From Vibrio mytili (GTDB lineage: Bacteria > Pseudomonadota > Gammaproteobacteria > Enterobacterales > Vibrionaceae), in contig NZ_JXOK01000058.1 in the NCBI RefSeq assembly GCF_000830505.1, positions 49,920 to 113,919 of the forward strand: a DNA stretch of 64,000 bases, given 5' to 3'. Positions 57,619-64,000 of the stretch are shown here, one piece after another. The number at the start of each line of letters is the position of its first letter. Positions within the stretch are counted from its first letter, which is position 1. The notes under the pieces are model-generated. The model was not told the DNA's origin and did no database searches. It saw nothing but the letters and a program-made list of their open reading frames with translations. Position numbers and translations under genes: made by a program.

Positions 57619-59639
57619 TAGTTCGTTTCCATCTGATCAATGAATGCTTGGATTTCAGCAGGGTGCTTCATGTCATGACCAAACTCAGGCATCACTGGAA
57701 TTTTGTCATCCGACATCAGCTTCAAGCCTTGGTCCGCTTTATACAGCTGCTCTGCACGAATAAAGTTGTACTTGCGCTGAGTGATACCATCGGCCGTCAT
57801 ACCATCACGAATGATGGTCGGTTTAATAAACACCATCAAGTTGCGTTTCTGTGTTTCAGTGCTGGTTGATTTGAATAAGTGTCCCAACACGGGGATATCA
57901 CCTAATAGCGGTACTTTTGACTCACTCTCTAGCGCTCGTTCATCAACCAGGCCACCGAGCACCAACATTTGTCCATCTTGAACCATAACTGACGTATTAA
58001 GCTGACGCTTAGCAAAACGAACGTCAACCGCACCATTAGCACCCAATACATTGGAAACTTCTTGCTCGATATTGAGCTGAACGGAATCGCCTTCGTTGAT
58101 TTGTGGCACCACTTTCAGTTTGATACCGACTTCTTTACGATCAACGGTTTGGAAAGGATTGTCGTTATTAGAACCCGCAGTGGAACCAGTAATCACCGGC
58201 ACTTCTTCACCGACAATAAATGAGGCTTCGCCATTGTCCATCACGGTAATGCTTGGCGAAGACAGAATATTTGAGTTGGAATCGGTTGATACTGCACTCA
58301 CTAGCGCTGTCCAATCGCCCATCATAATACTCATCGCCGCCCCGTTTACTCCGCCGAGAGCGGCAGCTAGCGTCGAATAATCCCCGTCTTCGGTATATTC
58401 GCGTGTCTGCCAACTGCTGGAATCACTGTCCCAGTAACTTTCAGTCTTTGTTACATCTTTCGCTTCTTCCAAACCGACCATCACTTGGCCAATCGGCGCA
58501 CCTGTGTTGCCATACTGAATCATTGCGCCACTTTCTAGCGAGCCCCATTGAACACCAAGGTTAATACCATCACCTTCAGACATCTCAACGATCAGAGCTT
58601 CAATGAGTACTTGAGCTCGGCGAATATCTAGCTGAGCAATGACATCTTGCAGCGCTAACATAATATCGGGTGGCGCAGTGAGCACCAATGCATTCGTTGC
58701 CGGGTGCGCGGCGATCACGACTTCACCACGTTGAGAGCTCGCATTTCCCTGCCCAGCTTGCTTTTCTGCTTGCAAGTTATCCGAGACGCCTTTTAACACA
58801 TCGACCAGCTCTTCGGCTTTGGCGTTTTTTAAGTACACCACTCGGTTGTTGCCTTTGGTCGCCATTTCTACATCTAATTGACGAATCAAACGCTTAAGGC
58901 GAGCACGTACTTTTGGATCGCCTGAAATTAAAATTGCGTTGGTGCGTTCATCTGCGACGATCTTAGGCTCTAAAAATTCCGGAGTGCTCTTTTGGTTGTT
59001 GCTCTTATTCAACGCTTCCACAATGCGCACCATCTCAGCCGCGGAGGCATTGCGTAGCTCAACCAGTTCAATGTCTTTATCACCCGCTTGGTCGACACGT
59101 TTGATGATTTCCGCTAAGCGGTTCACAACGGCTGCACGCCCGGTGATCAAAATGATGTTCGCAGGGTCGTAGTGAACCACGTTACCCGCGCCCGCATTGT
59201 CGATAAGCTGACGCAGCAGTGGCGATAACTCACGAACCGACACGTTGCGCACGGCCACAACGCGAGTAATGACACTATCGCCATGGGCACTACCGTCACC
59301 TAAAACTGGAATCGCAGAGGTTTTTGAGTCTTTCGCTCGGATGACTTTGAGTACACCGTTGTCCATTTCAACTACAGCATAGCCGTACACTTCAAGTACG
59401 TTGAGGAAAAAGCTGTAGTATTGCTCTTCATTCAACACATCGTAGCTACGCACATCAATCTTTCCGCGTACCGCCGGATCCACAATGATGGTCTTTTCTA
59501 AGTTACGACCAACGATGTTGATGAATTCCTGAATGTCAGTGCCTTTAAAGCTGGCGCTAAAATCATTCGCTATTGCACCCGGAGCGCAAAGCAAGCTCCC
59601 CGCCAGTAACCAGGCACTTTTGCTTAACCAATGTTTCAC
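57618..59639 (-). CDS. gspD: Type II secretion system secretin D
   Basis: A 673-residue outer-membrane secretin that forms the 15-mer exit channel. The signal peptide ends near GAIANDF. The N0 domain ([39 protein letters not shown]) is followed by repeated N1-N3 domains ([51 protein letters not shown]) and the secretin core with [50 protein letters not shown] and [15 protein letters not shown]. The S domain at the end would bind a pilotin. It is preceded by gspC. Confidence 0.97.
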   Translation of the reverse strand: MKHWLSKSAWLLAGSLLCAPGAIANDFSASFKGTDIQEFINIVGRNLEKTIIVDPAVRGKIDVRSYDVLNEEQYYSFFLNVLEVYGYAVVEMDNGVLKVIRAKDSKTSAIPVLGDGSAHGDSVITRVVAVRNVSVRELSPLLRQLIDNAGAGNVVHYDPANIILITGRAAVVNRLAEIIKRVDQAGDKDIELVELRNASAAEMVRIVEALNKSNNQKSTPEFLEPKIVADERTNAILISGDPKVRARLKRLIRQLDVEMATKGNNRVVYLKNAKAEELVDVLKGVSDNLQAEKQAGQGNASSQRGEVVIAAHPATNALVLTAPPDIMLALQDVIAQLDIRRAQVLIEALIVEMSEGDGINLGVQWGSLESGAMIQYGNTGAPIGQVMVGLEEAKDVTKTESYWDSDSSSWQTREYTEDGDYSTLAAALGGVNGAAMSIMMGDWTALVSAVSTDSNSNILSSPSITVMDNGEASFIVGEEVPVITGSTAGSNNDNPFQTVDRKEVGIKLKVVPQINEGDSVQLNIEQEVSNVLGANGAVDVRFAKRQLNTSVMVQDGQMLVLGGLVDERALESESKVPLLGDIPVLGHLFKSTSTETQKRNLMVFIKPTIIRDGMTADGITQRKYNFIRAEQLYKADQGLKLMSDDKIPVMPEFGHDMKHPAEIQAFIDQMETN

Positions 59640-59679
59640 GTATGTCTCCCTGAACTCACGCTGCTAACCAGCCTAAGTA

Positions 59680-60597
59680 TTACAATTGGATGTAGATGTC
59701 ATACTGCTGGCCGTCTCGCTCAACAGTTAAACTCAGCTCTTGCGGGTTACTCATTACACGCATCAATTCAGCTGAGGACGAAGGATCACTTAAATCGATC
59801 CCGTTTAGTTGTACCGCAATATCGCCCGGCTCTAGACCTACATCATTAAACAATGCAGCCTCACGTCCCGGTGAAACACGGTAACCAACAATGTTCTCAC
59901 CATCTTTTACCGGCGAGATACTAATGTATTTAAAGACGCTTTGCGGATTTTGCGCTATCTCCTCTCGAATTTGAGATAACCTTTCGCTCATATCCGATGC
60001 TGGCTCCGCCTCTGACGGCTCTGAGCGAGGGGAGGATTCAGACAGCTTGCTATACTCTATCCCCTGCATCATTAACGTTTCGTCCCGACCTTGGTTTTCG
60101 ATGATGACTCGATCGACCAGTACGGCTTTAAGCTTTGCCCGCGTTCCGTCTATTTCCTCTCCGACACCATAGGTGGCTTGCTTACCACGATTCGCAATCA
60201 CTGCGAGGCTAGTTTGTACTTGAGTACTGGCCACTGCACCAACTAAGGTTAAGTTTAGGCGAGTTTTAGGGGCGTCCTTCACGACAGGTTGTTCGATAAC
60301 CGCTGGCTTTTGCTCACTGTACTTGCCAAATAGGTTGGCACTTTGCAAAGCATTGAAATCAATCGTATTAGTTTTGTCCCCAACCATCGTTCGACTTGCC
60401 GTAGGTTGCCACTGCTGCACATCCGAAGATTGAGGCACAGCCAACCACACCACCTTACCGAGTATCCACCCTGTCATCGCCACAAATAAACACGTGAGCA
60501 ACACGCTGAGTTTTGCTTGAATAGCAAGATGATGAGATTTGAACTGAGCCAGTAGCGGGCTGTTTGATAATCCAGCACTTAGCTCTAATCGCTTCAC
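59680..60597 (-). CDS. gspC: Type II secretion system protein C
   Basis: A 305-residue inner-membrane protein, first gene of the operon. There is one membrane helix (LSVLLTCLFVAMTGWILGKVVWLAV), a homology region that contacts GspD (LNLTLVGAVASTQVQTSLAVIANRGKQATYGVGEEIDG) and a C-terminal PDZ domain (VGYRVSPGREAALFNDVGLEPGDIAVQLNGIDLSDPSSSAELMRVM) thought to recognise substrates. Genes gspC to gspN follow in order on one strand with small gaps or overlaps. Confidence 0.96.
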   Translation of the reverse strand: MKRLELSAGLSNSPLLAQFKSHHLAIQAKLSVLLTCLFVAMTGWILGKVVWLAVPQSSDVQQWQPTASRTMVGDKTNTIDFNALQSANLFGKYSEQKPAVIEQPVVKDAPKTRLNLTLVGAVASTQVQTSLAVIANRGKQATYGVGEEIDGTRAKLKAVLVDRVIIENQGRDETLMMQGIEYSKLSESSPRSEPSEAEPASDMSERLSQIREEIAQNPQSVFKYISISPVKDGENIVGYRVSPGREAALFNDVGLEPGDIAVQLNGIDLSDPSSSAELMRVMSNPQELSLTVERDGQQYDIYIQL

Positions 60598-60856
60598 GAA
60601 ATTGATTCCTTTATTCCAAATAAAAGCCGAATTTACTTACAAAAAACCTCGACTCTATATAGCTAAAATGACAATGATATTATAAATATATGCAAATCCG
60701 CCGATTATATCACAACTGGTTTCTCATACCTTTGACTTGTGCAGTTTTTGCCAACTCCCTTGAAAAAAATACGTCATGGCTCCATTTGTAAGAAAATAAT
60801 CCATCACTCATTGCCTTTCACTCTCGGGAGGCAGTGCTTAGATAGCGTAATGTTCT
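60598..60856. other. Divergent control region gspC / hslR
   Basis: A 259-base AT-rich space between two divergent genes. It must hold the promoter of the twelve-gene gsp operon and that of hslR-hslO. TATAAT-like hexamers occur on the minus strand (near 60675-60680 and 60703-60708), but neither has a good -35 at the right distance, so I assign no promoter. No gene is seen here. Confidence 0.5.
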
Positions 60857-61243
60857 ATGAGTTCCATAAATGAGGCCGTAAGGCTAGACAAGTGGCTTTG
60901 GGCCGCAAGATTCTATAAAACCCGCTCAATTGCACGCAATATGGTCGACGGTGGTAAAGTCCACTATAATGGCCAACGAAGCAAACCAAGTAAAATTGTT
61001 GAAGTGGGCGCTGAAATAAAACTTCGTCAAGGTAATGAAGAAAAAACCGTGATCATCGAAATCATTTCAGATCAACGTCGCGGTGCCCCTGTCGCACAAA
61101 CTTTGTATCGCGAAACTGAAGAAAGTGTAGCGAAACGTGAAGAACATGCGACACAACGCAAACTCAATGCCCATAACCCAAGTCCTGATCGTCGCCCAGA
61201 TAAAAAGCAACGTCGAGATATCATTAAATTCAAGCACCAATAA
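60857..61243 (+). CDS. hslR: Ribosome-associated heat shock protein 15
   Basis: A 128-residue RNA-binding protein with an S4 domain ([52 protein letters not shown]) and a strongly basic C-terminal tail ([19 protein letters not shown]). Hsp15 binds 50S subunits that still carry a nascent chain on a peptidyl-tRNA after heat shock and helps recycle them. It is followed after 32 bases by hslO, the same pair as in E. coli. Confidence 0.96.
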   Translation: MSSINEAVRLDKWLWAARFYKTRSIARNMVDGGKVHYNGQRSKPSKIVEVGAEIKLRQGNEEKTVIIEIISDQRRGAPVAQTLYRETEESVAKREEHATQRKLNAHNPSPDRRPDKKQRRDIIKFKHQ

Positions 61244-61275
61244 AAAGCCGGAATTACCAACGAGGAAAGCACTCC

Positions 61276-62151
61276 ATGGCAAACAATGTTTTAAACCGTT
61301 ACCTATTCGAAGACCTTTCAGTTCGTGGCGAATTGGTACAATTGGATGAAGCGTACCAACGTGTTATCTCCAGCAAAGACTATCCGGTAGCAGTACAGAA
61401 GCTGCTAGGTGAATTACTTGTTTCAACCACACTGTTAACCGCAACTCTTAAGTTTGAAGGCTCTATCACTATTCAGCTACAAGGTGATGGTCCAGTGTCA
61501 CTCGCGGTGATCAACGGTGACAACAAACAACAAATCCGTGGTGTTGCTCGCTGGGAAGGCGATATCGCAAATGATGCCACTCTGCACGACATGATGGGTA
61601 AAGGTCATTTAGTGATCACCATTGAGCCAAAGGTTGGGGAGCGTTATCAGGGCGTCGTCGGCTTAGACGGAGACAATTTGACCGAGGTTATCGAAGGGTA
61701 CTTCGCTAACTCAGAACAATTGAAAACCCGCCTATGGATACGTACTGGTGAATATCAAGGTAAGCCGCACGCAGCGGGCATGTTGATTCAGGTCATTCCT
61801 GATGGTACTGGATCTGCCGATGACTTTGAACACCTTGAGCAACTGACCGACACCGTAAAGGACGAAGAGCTGTTTAGCTTAGAAGCGAATGAACTGCTTT
61901 ACCGTCTCTACAACCAAGACAAAGTGCGCTTGTACGAACCTCAGCCAGTAACATTCCATTGTGGCTGTTCTCGTGAGCGTAGCGGTGCAGCAATCATTAC
62001 CGTCGATAAAACAGAAATTTATGACATTTTAGCCGAAGTCGGATCCGTTTCTTTACACTGTGATTACTGTGGCACAACCTATTCATTTGATGAATCTGAA
62101 GTTACCGCACTCTATACGCAAGCGTCTAACGAGAATAAAACACTGCATTAA
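61276..62151 (+). CDS. hslO: Redox-regulated chaperone Hsp33
   Basis: A 291-residue chaperone activated by oxidation and heat. The N-terminal substrate-binding domain begins [23 protein letters not shown] and contains [26 protein letters not shown]. The C-terminal redox switch has the zinc-binding cysteines CGCSRER and CDYCGTTY in the CxC-X(n)-CxxC pattern. It is followed by a strong terminator. Confidence 0.97.
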   Translation: MANNVLNRYLFEDLSVRGELVQLDEAYQRVISSKDYPVAVQKLLGELLVSTTLLTATLKFEGSITIQLQGDGPVSLAVINGDNKQQIRGVARWEGDIANDATLHDMMGKGHLVITIEPKVGERYQGVVGLDGDNLTEVIEGYFANSEQLKTRLWIRTGEYQGKPHAAGMLIQVIPDGTGSADDFEHLEQLTDTVKDEELFSLEANELLYRLYNQDKVRLYEPQPVTFHCGCSRERSGAAIITVDKTEIYDILAEVGSVSLHCDYCGTTYSFDESEVTALYTQASNENKTLH

Positions 62152-62183
62152 TTTTCATAGACCATCAAGCACGTAATTTCCCC

Positions 62184-62213
62184 AAAAAAAGCCAGCAAAC
62201 CGCTGGCTTTTTT
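62184..62213 (+). terminator. Rho-independent terminator after hslO
   Basis: GCCAGC / GCTGGC, extended by A6/T6 pairing, has a five-base loop and ends in a T-run. It lies 32 bases after the hslO stop. Confidence 0.9.
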
Positions 62214-62487
62214 GTGATCAATCCCGCGTAAAACCTAGCCTCACACGTAATAAAACAACGGCTTAATTTTAATCAATTAATAATCCTTTTCCCCTAGCGG
62301 AAAAGATTCCGCACACGATACACTACTTACGCCAATATGTGACGGGACACCTACAACCACAAAGAAATAGTGGGTATTTTTTGAGCTATATCCCTGTTTT
62401 ATCCCGGACCCGTTGCTAGCATGGTGAGCAGACAAAAATTAAAAAATTCTTACAAAATCCCTACAAAAATCCTTATAAGGAGCACCT
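62214..62487 (+). promoter_or_regulatory. pckA upstream region
   Basis: About 270 bases without a gene. It holds two imperfect direct repeats just before the start (TTACAAAATCC and CTACAAAAATCC, near 62450-62472) followed by the ribosome site TAAGGAG six bases before the pckA ATG. I cannot assign a specific promoter or regulator. Confidence 0.5.
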
Positions 62488-64000
62488 ATGACCGTTATGG
62501 AACATACTAAGGCTGCAACACTTGATCTAACCAAACATGGACTGCACGACGTAACAGAGGTTGTTCGTAACCCAAGCTACGAAGTGTTGTTTGAGGAAGA
62601 AACGCGCGACGACTTAACGGGTTATGAGCGCGGTGTGGTTACTGAATTAGGTGCCGTTGCCGTCGATACAGGTATCTTCACTGGCCGCTCACCGAAAGAT
62701 AAATACATCGTTAAAGATGCCACGACCGAAGAAAACATGTGGTGGACCTCTGAGCAAGTAAAAAACGACAACAAACCCATTGATCAAAAAGTATGGTCAG
62801 AGCTGAAAGATCTCGTGACCAATCAGCTATCAGGTAAGCGTTTATTTGTTATTGATGGTTACTGTGGTGCTAATCCAGACACACGCCTGAACATTCGTGT
62901 GATTACTGAAGTGGCTTGGCAAGCTCACTTTGTGAAAAACATGTTCATTCGCCCAACAGAAGAAGAACTCGCCACATTTGAACCCGACTTTGTGGTCATG
63001 AACGGTGCGAAATGCACCAATCCAAACTGGGAAAAACAAGGTCTAAACTCTGAAAACTTTACTGTCTTTAACTTAACGGAGCGCATGCAGCTGATTGGCG
63101 GCACTTGGTACGGCGGTGAAATGAAGAAAGGCATGTTCGCCATGATGAACTACTTCCTTCCTCTCAAAGACATTGCATCTATGCACTGCAGCGCGAATAT
63201 GGGTAAAGACGGTGACGTCGCGGTCTTCTTTGGCCTGTCTGGTACGGGTAAAACCACACTGTCTACCGATCCAAAACGCGCTTTAATCGGCGATGATGAA
63301 CACGGCTGGGACGATGATGGTGTCTTCAACTTCGAAGGCGGCTGTTACGCGAAAACCATTAAGCTATCTAAAGAAGCAGAGCCTGACATCTATAACGCTA
63401 TCCGCCGCGATGCATTACTCGAGAATGTGACGGTGCGCAATGATGGTTCTATCGACTTCGATGATGGTTCAAAAACAGAAAACACGCGTGTTTCTTACCC
63501 GATCCATCATATCGAAAACATTGTGAAGCCAGTTTCGAAAGGCGGTCATGCCAACAAAGTCATTTTCCTTTCTGCTGACGCGTTTGGGGTACTGCCACCG
63601 GTATCGAAATTGACTCCTGAGCAAACCAAGTACCACTTCCTGTCGGGCTTTACCGCGAAATTGGCCGGAACCGAGCGTGGTATTACTGAGCCAACACCGA
63701 CCTTCTCGGCCTGTTTTGGTGCTGCGTTCCTAACACTTCACCCAACTAAGTATGCGGAAGTATTAGTAAAACGTATGGAAGCGTCTGGCGCGGAGGCGTA
63801 TCTAGTCAACACTGGCTGGAACGGCAGCGGTAAGCGTATCTCAATTCAAGACACCCGCGGCATCATTGACGCGATCCTAGACGGATCAATCGAAGATGCA
63901 CCGACCAAACATATTCCGATCTTCAACCTTGAAGTCCCGACATCACTACCTGGTGTAGAGACAAGCATTCTTGACCCTCGTGACACTTACGTTGATCCCC
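62488..64000 (+). CDS. pckA: Phosphoenolpyruvate carboxykinase (ATP), 3' end cut by window
   Basis: The first 504 codons lie in the window; the family is about 540 residues, so some 36 are missing on the right. The enzyme converts oxaloacetate and ATP to phosphoenolpyruvate and CO2, the first committed step of gluconeogenesis. Visible are [25 protein letters not shown], the oxaloacetate-binding MHCSANMG, the P-loop [13 protein letters not shown], the metal-binding kinase-2 motif [13 protein letters not shown] and [15 protein letters not shown] precedes the ATG. No stop or frameshift is seen up to the edge. Confidence 0.97.
   Translation, partial: MTVMEHTKAATLDLTKHGLHDVTEVVRNPSYEVLFEEETRDDLTGYERGVVTELGAVAVDTGIFTGRSPKDKYIVKDATTEENMWWTSEQVKNDNKPIDQKVWSELKDLVTNQLSGKRLFVIDGYCGANPDTRLNIRVITEVAWQAHFVKNMFIRPTEEELATFEPDFVVMNGAKCTNPNWEKQGLNSENFTVFNLTERMQLIGGTWYGGEMKKGMFAMMNYFLPLKDIASMHCSANMGKDGDVAVFFGLSGTGKTTLSTDPKRALIGDDEHGWDDDGVFNFEGGCYAKTIKLSKEAEPDIYNAIRRDALLENVTVRNDGSIDFDDGSKTENTRVSYPIHHIENIVKPVSKGGHANKVIFLSADAFGVLPPVSKLTPEQTKYHFLSGFTAKLAGTERGITEPTPTFSACFGAAFLTLHPTKYAEVLVKRMEASGAEAYLVNTGWNGSGKRISIQDTRGIIDAILDGSIEDAPTKHIPIFNLEVPTSLPGVETSILDPRDTYVDP

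Noticed and set aside
62338..62355. CRP-type site upstream of pckA (TGTGACGGGACACC)
   Set aside because: Only the left half TGTGA fits; the right half does not match TCACA at the required spacing.

Overview
The window looks like chromosome I of a Vibrio, most likely of the Harveyi clade (V. parahaemolyticus / alginolyticus / harveyi type). The basis is protein-level recognition of SlmA, the complete EpsC-N type II secretion operon flanked by hslR-hslO-pckA, the six-gene TtpC/ExbB/ExbD/TonB/TPR cluster typical of vibrios, and intergenic CCTAGG repeats that I associate with this genus. The species call is an inference. I found no rRNA, tRNA, CRISPR array, prophage or insertion sequence.

Layout. 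1-7.4 kb is a housekeeping block: rpmG/rpmB, radC, coaBC, slmA and an LpxL-type lipid A acyltransferase, then the convergent rph-pyrE unit with an attenuator-like hairpin, and yicC. 7.6-12.5 kb is an accessory catabolic cluster: a D-amino-acid (imino acid) oxidase/dehydrogenase, an NhaC-type antiporter and a pyrroline-2-carboxylate reductase/ornithine cyclodeaminase homologue, divergent from an AraC regulator. psiE follows. 13.1-18.9 kb is a five-gene peptide ABC importer related to Yej. 19.7-27.3 kb is a TonB-dependent receptor followed by a complete energising system: DUF3450, TtpC, ExbB, ExbD, TonB and a TPR protein. 27.6-35.8 kb holds gmk, rpoZ, spoT, trmH, recG and xanP, the last with a PurR-like operator over its promoter. 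35.8-37.1 kb holds two lipoproteins. 37.4-44.6 kb holds envZ/ompR, greB, a multi-repeat retropepsin-like protein and tex. 44.7-49.2 kb holds a small unknown gene, bioH, comF, nfuA, nudE and cysQ. 49.3-60.6 kb is gspC-N, and 60.9-64 kb is hslR, hslO and the start of pckA.

Two themes stand out. First, ten conserved genes carry twelve frameshifts between them, including envZ, tonB, exbB and gspM. Eleven of the twelve fit loss of one base, usually from a short run of identical bases. That is more easily explained by uncorrected sequence error than by gene decay, so I treat these genes as probably intact in the organism and annotate each over its full reconstructed span. Second, three intergenic regions hold a CCTAGG-rich repeat family with seven-base tandem expansions. 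One of these lies between the rph-pyrE attenuator and pyrE.

The most interesting leads are: the retropepsin-like protein with two DTGAD motifs; the possible D-to-L imino acid inversion pathway; the receptor genetically coupled to its own TonB machine; and the CCTAGG/GATTACG repeat family.
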